DNA from: an uncultured Muribaculaceae bacterium
GTDB taxonomy: Bacteria; Bacteroidota; Bacteroidia; Bacteroidales; Muribaculaceae
DNA length: 64,000 bases
Direction: 5' to 3'
Assembly: GCA_910579995.1 (NCBI GenBank)
Contig: CAJTWH010000001.1
Location: 80,884 to 144,883, forward strand
Shown: positions 42,035-49,040 of the stretch, one piece after another
Layout of the letters: each line of letters opens with the position of its first letter
How positions within the stretch are numbered: the first letter of the stretch is position 1
The notes under the pieces: generated by a model
Database searches by the model: none
Seen by the model: the letters and a program-made list of their open reading frames with translations, nothing else
Told to the model about the DNA's origin: nothing
Program-made: the position numbers and the translations under genes

Positions 42035-42079
42035 TAGCTAAAATAGCTAAGATAGCTAATTTAGCTACCATAGCTATAA
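42035..42079. repeat. Five 9-bp repeats (TAGCTAnnn)
   Basis: The palindrome TAGCTA occurs at 42035, 42044, 42053, 42062 and 42071, exactly every 9 bp, with variable triplets between. It is directly upstream of the four-helix-bundle gene and could be its control region or a slippage-prone microsatellite. Confidence 0.9.
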
Positions 42080-42088
42080 TTTGATTTA

Positions 42089-42106
42089 GTGATTCGGCCG
42101 GGATTC
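42089..42106 (-). repeat. 18-bp duplicate of the tRNA-Arg 3' end
   Basis: GTGATTCGGCCGGGATTC is repeated at 42170-42187, which includes the 3' end of tRNA-Arg. The 63 bp between the copies hold two small hairpins (42106-42119 and 42136-42150). It looks like an att-type scar or a partial tRNA copy. Confidence 0.7.
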
Positions 42107-42170
42107 TTGGCGGGCCAAGCGCCTGCGGCGATAACGAACCCTCGGGGTTCTCATCCCGCCTCCCACTTCG

Positions 42171-42244
42171 TGATTCGGCCGGGATTCGAACCCGGGACCC
42201 ACAGCTTAGAAGGCTGTTGCTCTATCCAGCTGAGCTACCGAACC
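42171..42244 (-). tRNA. tRNA-Arg (UCU)
   Basis: The 74-nt cloverleaf on the minus strand has a 7-bp acceptor stem (GGTTCGG/CCGAATC, one G-U), D-loop AGCTGGATAGAG, anticodon stem ACAGC/GCTGT with loop CTTCTAA (anticodon UCU), T-arm GGGTTCGAATCCC and discriminator A. CCA is not encoded. It lies just upstream of the four-helix-bundle gene and downstream of tsf. Confidence 0.96.
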
Positions 42245-42292
42245 ATCCTTATGCAGAGGCCGACGCGGTGGCCGGTCTCTGCGGTATGGTTT

Positions 42293-43285
42293 TTAGTCTT
42301 GGTTGAGGTTTACGCGTTTGAAGCTTACCACAACGAGACCTTTGCTGTTCTGCTCAAGATACTGACCGATGGTGAGGTTGCCGTCTTTTACGAACTCCTG
42401 CTCCATGAGGCAGTTTTCTTTGTAGAATTTGTTTACACGGCCGTTGGCAATGTTCTGAATCATCTGCTCGGGGAGGTTTGCTGCTTTCTGAGCTGCAGTG
42501 GTAGCCATGATCTCACGGCCGCGGGCAGCGTCTTCTTCAGTAATCCAGCCTTTGCTCATGTTAGATTCGATGTGCTCTTCGCTGTCGAAGTGGTTGGGGT
42601 TGAGGCCTGCTTTCTTGAGGGCAGCTTCCACTGCTTTGCGAACCTGCTCTTCTTTGGTTTTCTCAACGGCGATGTTGTATTCAGACTCAACAACTTCTTT
42701 AGCCACGCTGTCGCGGTCAACGGCAACGGGGTTCATCGAAGCTACCTGCATAGCCACGTCGCGGCCTACCTGTACTTCTACATTGGGCTGGTTGAAGCCG
42801 CAGATTGTAGAGAGCTTGTTGCCGAGGTGGTTGTAAGAGGTGGTAGAGGGAGCTGTGAGGCACTCGTAAGAACCGAGCTCTACTTTCTCACCGGTCTTAC
42901 CGCTTTCGTCGGTGATGAGGTCAGCCACTTTCTGGCCTTCGATGGTCATTTCCTTGAGCTCGTCGAGGGTCTGAATGCGGGCGGCAACAGCAGCGTCGAG
43001 AAGTTTCTGAGTGAGAGCGACGAAGCCGGCGTTCTTTGCAACGAAGTCGGTTTCGCAGCAGAGAGCTACGATAGCGGCGAAGTCGCCGTCGTTTTTAGCG
43101 AGCACGCAGCCTTCGGAAGCCTGACGGTCTTCGCGTTTTGCGGCTACGGCTTTGCCTTTCTGGCGGAGAAGTTCGACAGCGGCGTCGATATCGCCGTTGG
43201 TTTCGGCGAGAGCTTTTTTGCAGTCCATCAAGCCGGCGCTGGTAAGGTTGCGGAGCTTGGTGATTTCTGCCATTGTTACTGCCAT
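42293..43285 (-). CDS. tsf: Translation elongation factor Ts
   Basis: A 330-residue EF-Ts, the guanine nucleotide exchange factor for EF-Tu. The N-terminal UBA-like domain (ITKLRNLTSAGLMDCKKALAETNGDIDAAVELLRQKG) and the core EF-Ts repeats (VALCCETDFVAKNAGFV) are clear. Start ATG 43285 (MAVTMAEITK) matches other Bacteroidales. Last gene of rplM-rpsI-rpsB-tsf; tRNA-Arg follows on the same strand after 48 bp. Confidence 0.97.
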   Translation of the reverse strand: MAVTMAEITKLRNLTSAGLMDCKKALAETNGDIDAAVELLRQKGKAVAAKREDRQASEGCVLAKNDGDFAAIVALCCETDFVAKNAGFVALTQKLLDAAVAARIQTLDELKEMTIEGQKVADLITDESGKTGEKVELGSYECLTAPSTTSYNHLGNKLSTICGFNQPNVEVQVGRDVAMQVASMNPVAVDRDSVAKEVVESEYNIAVEKTKEEQVRKAVEAALKKAGLNPNHFDSEEHIESNMSKGWITEEDAARGREIMATTAAQKAANLPEQMIQNIANGRVNKFYKENCLMEQEFVKDGNLTIGQYLEQNSKGLVVVSFKRVNLNQD

Positions 43286-43375
43286 ATTGTGTGGAGTATT
43301 TAGCTTAGTTTGTAATGGGTTTATTTACCTGCGGCCTATCGGCTTGCGATAAGCCGCAGAGTAGAGGGGGTGTGC

Positions 43376-44218
43376 TTATTCGGCAGCGGGAGCCTCGGCT
43401 TCGGCAGGAGCCTCTGCAGCAGCTTCTTCGCCTTCAGCGGCGGGGGCGTCGTTGCGGCGTACGCGGCGACGTTCGCGGCGGGGAGCGGCGGGAGCTTCCG
43501 CGTCGGCAGCTTCGTTGTCGAGCTTCTCGGCTTTGCGTTCTTCCAGACCTTCTGCCATAGCGGCTACGAGGGCACCGGCGATGAGCTCGATAGATTTCGA
43601 AGCGTCGTCGTTGGCGGGAATAACGTAGTCAACGCAAGAGGGATCGCTGTTGGTGTCTACCATTGCGAAGACGGGGATACCGAGGCGGTTAGCCTCAGCT
43701 ACAGCGATACGCTCTTTGAGAACGTCTACCACGAAGAGTGCAGAGGGAAGACGGTTGAGGTCGGCGATAGAGCCGAGAGTCTTCTCAAGTTTGGCACGCT
43801 GACGGGTGATCTGGAGGCGCTCACGCTTCGAAAGGTTGTCGAAAGTGCCGTCTTTTGTCATCTTGTCGATGGTGGTCATCTTGCGGACAGCCTTGCGGAT
43901 TGTGGGGAAGTTGGTGAGCATACCGCCGGGCCAGCGCTCGATAACGTAGGGCATGCCTACGCTTGAAGCGAGGTCAGCGATAACTTGTTTGGCCTGTTTC
44001 TTTGTGGCTACGAAGAGCACTTTTTTGCCTGACTTTGCCATGCCGCGGAGCACGTTTGCAGCTTCAGCGAGCTTGGCTTCGGTCTTATAGAGGTCGATTA
44101 TGTGGATACCGTTGCGCTCCATGAAGATGTAGGGTGCCATTGCAGGGTTCCATTTGCGTTTGAGGTGGCCGAAGTGGCAGCCTGCTTCAAGGAGTTGGTC
44201 AAATGTTGGATTTGCCAT
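43376..44218 (-). CDS. rpsB: 30S ribosomal protein S2
   Basis: A 280-residue S2 with the signature PTFDQLLEAGCHFGHLKRKWNPAMAPYIFMERNGIHIIDLYKT and PDALFVVD-like SALFVVDVLKERIAVAEA region. It has a C-terminal Ala/Glu/Pro-rich tail of about 45 residues, common in Bacteroidales. S2 joins the small subunit late in assembly. It is followed by tsf, the usual rpsB-tsf pair. A hairpin in the 139-bp gap to rpsI (GCCGCC-TTAA-GCGGC, about 44323-44336) may modulate read-through. Confidence 0.97.
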   Translation of the reverse strand: MANPTFDQLLEAGCHFGHLKRKWNPAMAPYIFMERNGIHIIDLYKTEAKLAEAANVLRGMAKSGKKVLFVATKKQAKQVIADLASSVGMPYVIERWPGGMLTNFPTIRKAVRKMTTIDKMTKDGTFDNLSKRERLQITRQRAKLEKTLGSIADLNRLPSALFVVDVLKERIAVAEANRLGIPVFAMVDTNSDPSCVDYVIPANDDASKSIELIAGALVAAMAEGLEERKAEKLDNEAADAEAPAAPRRERRRVRRNDAPAAEGEEAAAEAPAEAEAPAAE

Positions 44219-44357
44219 TGTTGTTAGTTGGTTTGTTTACGTTCTTTTTCTTTTTAAGCAACCGCGGGGTAGGGAACGCAGGTCCATCGCCGCAGTTTAG
44301 ATACTAAACACTTTTCAGCCAGCCGCCTTAAGCGGCGTGCTGTAATAGAATAAACGC

Positions 44358-44744
44358 TTAACGTTTTGAGAACTGGAAGCGTTTGCGGGCTTTGGGCTGA
44401 CCGGGTTTCTTGCGTTCTACGGCGCGCGGGTCGCGGGTCATGAAGCCTTGTTTGCGGAGAACAGCCTTGTCGTCGGGGTTGATTTTCACCAGAGCGCGGG
44501 CGATACCGAGGCGGAGAGCCTCAGCCTGGCCTTTGTAGCCACCGCCGTCGAGGTTTACGTGGATGTCGTATTTCTCGGCGCAGTCAAGTGTGTTGAGGGG
44601 CTGTTTTACGATGTACTGAAGAATCGACGAGGGGAAGTATACCTCGAGGGGGCGCTTGTTGATGGTAATGACGCCGGTGCCTTCTTTGACGATAACGCGG
44701 GCTACGGCGGCTTTACGGCGGCCTACTGCATTTACTGTTTCCAT
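44358..44744 (-). CDS. rpsI: 30S ribosomal protein S9
   Basis: A 128-residue S9 with the family ends: NAVGRRKAAVARVIVKEGTG at the start and KKPGQPKARKRFQFSKR at the C-terminus, whose basic tail reaches the P-site tRNA. It follows rplM by 7 bp in the conserved rplM-rpsI arrangement. Confidence 0.97.
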   Translation of the reverse strand: METVNAVGRRKAAVARVIVKEGTGVITINKRPLEVYFPSSILQYIVKQPLNTLDCAEKYDIHVNLDGGGYKGQAEALRLGIARALVKINPDDKAVLRKQGFMTRDPRAVERKKPGQPKARKRFQFSKR

Positions 44745-44751
44745 TGTGCGA

Positions 44752-45231
44752 TTATTTCAGTTTGTTAATGTCGATTACAGTGGGGTTCTGAGCTTCGTGG
44801 GGGTGCTCCGGACCGTTATATACGTGCATGTTCTCGATCAGGCGACGGCCAAGACGGTTTTTGGGAAGCATACCTTTCATCACGCGGATGAAGAGGGGGT
44901 GCATGCCGGGCTTGAGGTGTTTGTTGAACGATTTGCGCATGAGTACCTCGGGGGTCAGCTCTTTCTGGCCGCCGGGATAGCCGGAGTATGTGTGGTAGAT
45001 GTGGTCGGTCATCTTTTTGCCGGTGAGGCGTACCTTGTCGGCGTTGATGATGATCACGTTGTCGCCACATTCCATGTTGGGCGAGTAGGTGGGTTTGTAT
45101 TTGCCGCGAAGCAATTTTGCCACTTTGGCGCAGAGGCGACCAAGCACTTGGTCGGTGGCATCGACAACTACCCATTCGTGGTTTACTTCCTGGGCGTTGG
45201 GAAATTCGGTGCGATAGCTAATGGTATCCAC
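44752..45231 (-). CDS. rplM: 50S ribosomal protein L13
   Basis: A 159-residue L13 with EWVVVDATDQVLGRLCAKVA and MLPKNRLGRRLIENMHVYNGPEHPHEAQNP motifs. The start codon is GTG at 45231, placed just after an A-rich stretch. First gene of the operon, preceded by a structured leader and a consensus promoter. L13 is an early large-subunit assembly protein. Confidence 0.97.
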   Translation of the reverse strand: MDTISYRTEFPNAQEVNHEWVVVDATDQVLGRLCAKVAKLLRGKYKPTYSPNMECGDNVIIINADKVRLTGKKMTDHIYHTYSGYPGGQKELTPEVLMRKSFNKHLKPGMHPLFIRVMKGMLPKNRLGRRLIENMHVYNGPEHPHEAQNPTVIDINKLK

Positions 45232-45335
45232 TTTTTAATTCGTTGATTAATAATTACATAATTCGACCGTCGCTCGCTGCCTGCTCGGCCAAAAGTAGGC
45301 GGCTACGACTGTCATTCAATGATTTGGACATAATC
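45232..45335 (-). promoter_or_regulatory. Structured 5' leader of the rplM operon
   Basis: The predicted leader of about 105 nt can fold: GTCGT pairs with GCGAC, enclosing GCCT...AGGC. A leader of this kind ahead of rplM in Bacteroidia is a candidate autoregulatory site where L13 binds its own mRNA. Pairing was done by eye and no covariation was checked. Confidence 0.45.
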
Positions 45336-45342
45336 GGTGCTG

Positions 45343-45374
45343 CAAAATTACAACTTTTCCGCGATATGGCCAAA
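45343..45374 (-). promoter_or_regulatory. Promoter of the rplM-rpsI-rpsB-tsf operon
   Basis: On the minus strand TTTG (45374-45371), 20-bp spacer and TAATTTTG (45350-45343): exact consensus match, as expected for a highly expressed ribosomal operon. Confidence 0.8.
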
Positions 45375-45391
45375 TATGTGTAAATATTTTT

Positions 45392-45652
45392 TTATCGGTT
45401 TTCGGCGATTGCCGAGCGGAGGGCGCGGGCGAGCTGGTCGGGGCAGGATGTGGGGCGGACGCCGCATTGTGTGCCCTCGAGGAGGTCGGCGACTTCTGAG
45501 GCGTCGCGGCCTTCGCACAGGCGCGATACTCCGCGGGTGTTGCCCGAACAGCCTTGGGTGAAGCTCAGATTGCGGATTTTTCCTTCGTCGTCGAGGTCGA
45601 AGTCAATCTGACGCGAACATGTACCTTTGGGTGTGTATGTGATGTGTCGCAT
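45392..45652 (-). CDS. TSCPD domain protein (TIGR03905 family)
   Basis: An 86-residue protein of the TIGR03905 family: YTPKGTCSRQIDFDLDDEGKIRNLSFTQGCSGNTRGVSRLCEGR and the closing TSCPDQLARAL that names the TSCPD domain. The domain also occurs next to ribonucleotide reductases and may bind zinc through its cysteines. ATG 45652 begins 1 bp after the stop of the muramidase-like gene. Function is unknown. Confidence 0.88.
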   Translation of the reverse strand: MRHITYTPKGTCSRQIDFDLDDEGKIRNLSFTQGCSGNTRGVSRLCEGRDASEVADLLEGTQCGVRPTSCPDQLARALRSAIAENR

Positions 45653-45653
45653 T

Positions 45654-46439
45654 TTATTTCTTATATTTACGGTAGGCCGCCGCCATGCGGGTGTGGTAGC
45701 CGCGCGAGGCGTATGAGGGACCGTTGTAGATTCGGGCAAAGGCTGCCCAATTTTTGTTTTTGAGATGTTGGAGCAGGCCGGTGTTGCGGATGTAGTTGGC
45801 GAAGAGGCTCAGCTGGTCGTACTCGGAGCGTTTCATTCGCTCTACGAATTCTTCGCGGGAGGCCGCTCCGCATAGTTTCCAGTTGAAACCTCCGATTTGG
45901 AACATCCCCCAAAATGTACTCTCTACCGCCGCTACGGAGTCGATCTGCATGGCAGCTTCGAGGCGGGCGTGCTGCGCGGCCTGCTGGGAACCGTATTTTG
46001 TAATGTTCACCGGTTTGAGAGCCTCGCTCTTGCTGTGCTTGGAGAGGTTGACGCCCCGTCGGGCTGCCGCACGTCGGAATACCGGCAAGTCGAAGTTGAT
46101 GATCGCCGTGCCGTCGGCGTTGAATCCCTTGTGCTGTTTGCCTGTCTCGATTTCGACTACCGCGCGAATGGCGGCGGTCTCTATGCCGAGCTCGGCAGCT
46201 ATCTCATCGTAGTCGCTGTCGCGCAGCGGGCCGATGTGGCGCAGCTCGGGTTGTGGCAGGAATGCTGTGTGGAGGGTGTCGTTGTCGATTATTATGTATG
46301 AGCGCCCCAATGAGTCAACCTCGACTCCCATGGTGTCGTATACATATAATGTGTCGGGCAGAAAGCGTGCGCCGAGCCACCTCGCGCAGCCGCACAAGGT
46401 GCAAGATATCAGCAGTAAGCCTGTTAGCGTAGCTCTCAT
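45654..46439 (-). CDS. Lipoprotein with N-acetylmuramidase-like domain
   Basis: A 261-residue lipoprotein (MRATLTGLLLISCTLCGCARW; lipidation at C18 in LCGC). The domain (about 75-260) resembles N-acetylmuramidases (DUF3380): AAELGIETAAIRAVVEIETGKQHKGF with a likely catalytic Glu, NFDLPVFRR, SFWGMFQIGG-like TFWGMFQIGGFNW, and FARIYNGPSYASRGYHTRMAAAYRKY. It probably cuts peptidoglycan at the outer-membrane side of the periplasm. ATG 46439 was chosen over the upstream in-frame start because it begins the signal peptide. The TSCPD gene follows directly. Confidence 0.82.
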   Translation of the reverse strand: MRATLTGLLLISCTLCGCARWLGARFLPDTLYVYDTMGVEVDSLGRSYIIIDNDTLHTAFLPQPELRHIGPLRDSDYDEIAAELGIETAAIRAVVEIETGKQHKGFNADGTAIINFDLPVFRRAAARRGVNLSKHSKSEALKPVNITKYGSQQAAQHARLEAAMQIDSVAAVESTFWGMFQIGGFNWKLCGAASREEFVERMKRSEYDQLSLFANYIRNTGLLQHLKNKNWAAFARIYNGPSYASRGYHTRMAAAYRKYKK

Positions 46440-46499
46440 GGTGGATAATGATTGATATGAAGCCCGGCGACTTCGCAATCACCGGGCTTCATTGTTATG

Positions 46500-47954
46500 T
46501 CAAAGGTTTGCTACCTTTTCGAGAGTGCGTGTGAGCTGGCCGTAGAAGCGCTCTACAGCAGGGATATACATGCGCTCGCTGGGCGAGTGGACGTCGCGCA
46601 GGGTGGGGCCGAACGACACCATGTCGAGGTGCGGGTATTTCTCAAGGAAGAGACCGCACTCGAGGCCGGCATGGATTGCCTTGATGGCCGGTTTGACGCC
46701 GTAGAGCTCTTCGTAGGCCTCGCTTGCGAGGTGCATGATACGGCTGTTGAGGTTGGGTGCCCATCCGGGATATCCGTCGCCGTGGCTTACCTCTGCTCCG
46801 GCAAGGCTGAAGAGAGCCTCAACCTGACGTGCGATGTCCCACTTGCGTGATTCTACCGACGAGCGCTGGCTGGTGGTTACGAGCACCTGATTCTCGCCTT
46901 GCATTTTTACCGAGGCAAGGTTGGTGGAAGTCTCCACGAGGCCTTCGAGGTCGCGGCTCATAGATATCACTCCGTGAGGAGCGCAGTAGAGCGCTTCTAC
47001 GAGGTGACGGGTAGTGTCGTGGTCGAGGGCGTACTCGGGTCGCTCGTGGCTTTCGAGGTCGAGTTTGAGTGTTGTCTCGAGGCCGGCATATTCGTTTTCA
47101 ACATCAGCTGCGAATTTGTTGAAAGCTACGCGCACCTGCTCCTTGCGGGAGGTGTCAACACCGAATATTGCATGGGCGGCGCGGGGGATGGCATTGCGGA
47201 GGTTGCCGCCGTCGATCTCGCAGAGAGCGATTTCGTGCTCAAGGCTGAGGTTGTAGAGGAAGCGTGCGAGAAGTTTGTTGGCGTTAGCGCGTCCGAGGTG
47301 GATGTCGCCACCCGAGTGTCCGCCGAGGCCTCCTGAGATGTCGAATTTGAAATAGTGGAAATCTGTGGGAGCAAACGAGCGCTTGTAGGTGAAAGTGCAT
47401 GTGGTGTCGACACCGCCTGCGCAGCCTACGAAAATCTCAGCGTCGTCTTCGCTGTCGAGGTTGAGGAGCATGGAGGCTGTGAGCATTCCGTCGCCGAGGT
47501 TGTTGGCGCCGGTAAGGCCGGTTTCTTCATCAACTGTGAAGAGAGCTTCGAGGGGGCCGTGGATAAGTTTGTCGTCGGTGAGTACGGCAAGTGCGGCGGC
47601 GATACCGATACCGTTGTCGGCGCCGAGAGTTGTGCCGTCGGCGCGGAGCCAGTCGCCGTCGACGATAGTGGTGATGGGGCTGTTGAAGAAGTCGAAATTC
47701 TTGTTGTTGCTCTCGCACACCATGTCCATGTGGGCCTGCATTGCCACTACGGGAGCATTCTCATGGCCGGGAGTGGCTGCCTTGCGCATTACGACGTTGC
47801 CGATCTTGTCGGTGGCAACTTCTATATTGTGCTTGGCTGCGAAGTCAAGCAGATACTGACGGATTTTCTCCTCATGCTTGGAGGGACGCGGAACGTGGTT
47901 GATTTCATCGAAGATTGCAAACACGTTGGCCGGCTTAAGGTCTTTGATTGTCAT
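46500..47954 (-). CDS. pepD: Aminoacyl-histidine dipeptidase
   Basis: A 484-residue M20-family cytosolic dipeptidase that splits Xaa-His and other dipeptides. Metal ligands are visible: H and D in AMQAHMDMVCE, D in GADNGIG, E-E in DEETGLTGANNL, D in NLDSEDDAEIFVGCAGG, and a late H in IHAGLECGLF. Length is normal for the family. It lies 60 bp upstream of the muramidase-like lipoprotein gene on the same strand. The divergent small-membrane-protein gene lies upstream, across 168 bp of AT-rich DNA. Confidence 0.93.
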   Translation of the reverse strand: MTIKDLKPANVFAIFDEINHVPRPSKHEEKIRQYLLDFAAKHNIEVATDKIGNVVMRKAATPGHENAPVVAMQAHMDMVCESNNKNFDFFNSPITTIVDGDWLRADGTTLGADNGIGIAAALAVLTDDKLIHGPLEALFTVDEETGLTGANNLGDGMLTASMLLNLDSEDDAEIFVGCAGGVDTTCTFTYKRSFAPTDFHYFKFDISGGLGGHSGGDIHLGRANANKLLARFLYNLSLEHEIALCEIDGGNLRNAIPRAAHAIFGVDTSRKEQVRVAFNKFAADVENEYAGLETTLKLDLESHERPEYALDHDTTRHLVEALYCAPHGVISMSRDLEGLVETSTNLASVKMQGENQVLVTTSQRSSVESRKWDIARQVEALFSLAGAEVSHGDGYPGWAPNLNSRIMHLASEAYEELYGVKPAIKAIHAGLECGLFLEKYPHLDMVSFGPTLRDVHSPSERMYIPAVERFYGQLTRTLEKVANL

Positions 47955-48090
47955 AGTTTTTTATGTTTTATAAGCCAGTTAAAGTTCTAAATAAGATTTC
48001 ATTTTGAGAAAGAATGTTAAAAAACATTCATATTCGCCCTCTAAATTACAAAATAAAATCGAGATAACGAAAAAAAGCAGTAAAAATAGC

Positions 48091-48098
48091 TATATTTG
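48091..48098 (+). promoter_or_regulatory. -7 element for the small membrane protein/OmpH operon
   Basis: TATATTTG matches TAnnTTTG, 25 bp before the ATG at 48123. No -33 match is evident. Confidence 0.4.
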
Positions 48099-48122
48099 CA
48101 GCGTGAAAGCGAAGTAATCGCA

Positions 48123-48320
48123 ATGAAAACAGTAATTCTGACAATCGTGCTGGTACTGATATCAGTATTGCTCCTCGGGGTGAAAGTGCTCTTTGTCAAG
48201 GGCGGACGTTTTCCCTCGGGTCATGCCCATGATATCCCGGCCTTGAGAGACAAGGACATAGGGTGCTCGCACGGCGGCAGTCGGGATTCGCTCGCAAACG
48301 GTAGTAAAACCTTACAATAA
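48123..48320 (+). CDS. Small membrane protein
   Basis: A 65-residue protein with one N-terminal membrane helix (about 4-24) and a short cytoplasmic or periplasmic tail with a conserved-looking RDKDIGCSHG motif. Similar small Bacteroidota proteins are common but unnamed; I assign no function. ATG 48123 is chosen over the in-frame ATG at 48096, which overlaps the -7 box. An OmpH-like gene follows 9 bp later. Confidence 0.7.
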   Translation: MKTVILTIVLVLISVLLLGVKVLFVKGGRFPSGHAHDIPALRDKDIGCSHGGSRDSLANGSKTLQ

Positions 48321-48329
48321 ACCAACATA

Positions 48330-48938
48330 ATGAAAAAACTGTACGTAACAGTAAAGACAATCGCAGCATGCGCCTTGTTGACCATGGCAGCATCGTGCAA
48401 CAATAAAGAAGCTGCAACGCCGGCTGCCCCCGTTCAGGCAACGTCTGACGGCCAAGTCGCTGCAGTAATCAATATCCGATATATCGACGCAGACTCTGTG
48501 ATAGGCTCTTATACACTTGCCCAGCAGCTTATGGCTGAGCAGCAGCGCGAGCTCAACAAGCTGCAGCAATGGCATGAAAACAAGCAGCGTGAGCTTCAGG
48601 GCCTGGCCAATACCATCAATCAGAAACAACAGAACAACGTATATCTCTCACAGGCTTCTATGCAGGAAGATGTCAACAACCTGCAGAAAAAGAGTGAGGA
48701 AGCCGAGCGCTACTTCAACACCCAGCAGCAGCGCCTTGCTATGGCCGGCAATGAAATGCAGATGCGTCTCAACGACTCTATAAACAATTTCATCAAAGAC
48801 TACAATGCCGTGCATGGCTACGACGCCATCCTGCTCCGCGAGGCCGGTGTGTATTTCAAACCCGAGCTCAATATCTCTGCCGAGGTGATTGAAGGCCTCA
48901 ATGCCCGCTTTGCAGCCTCGCAGCCCGCAAGCAAGTAA
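48330..48938 (+). CDS. OmpH/Skp-like lipoprotein
   Basis: A 202-residue lipoprotein (lipidation at C23 in AASCNNK) with the OmpH/Skp pattern: NIRYIDADSV start, a long Gln/Glu-rich coiled coil (about 60-145), and YNAVHGYDAILLREAGVYFKPELNISAEVIEGLNARF at the end. Skp-type chaperones hold outer-membrane proteins in the periplasm; the lipid anchor is unusual for Skp and may tether it to a membrane. Terminator-like hairpin follows at 48964. Confidence 0.88.
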   Translation: MKKLYVTVKTIAACALLTMAASCNNKEAATPAAPVQATSDGQVAAVINIRYIDADSVIGSYTLAQQLMAEQQRELNKLQQWHENKQRELQGLANTINQKQQNNVYLSQASMQEDVNNLQKKSEEAERYFNTQQQRLAMAGNEMQMRLNDSINNFIKDYNAVHGYDAILLREAGVYFKPELNISAEVIEGLNARFAASQPASK

Positions 48939-48963
48939 TCAGGCTATCTGCCTAAAACCAATA

Positions 48964-48991
48964 AGCCGCAGCCGCCTCTCCGACTGCGGCT
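48964..48991 (+). terminator. Hairpin after the OmpH-like gene
   Basis: AGCCGCAG pairs with CTGCGGCT, 8 bp, loop of 12 nt; no U-tract. Confidence 0.5.
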
Positions 48992-49040
48992 AAATGTGTA
49001 AACATATAATCGTCACATATTAAAGTATATTTTTCAGCCG

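Noticed and set aside
42089..43303. Long plus-strand reading frame whose start reads as RPGFEPGTHSLEGCCSIQLSYR
   Set aside because: That peptide is the classic mistranslation of a tRNA gene; the rest is antisense to tsf.
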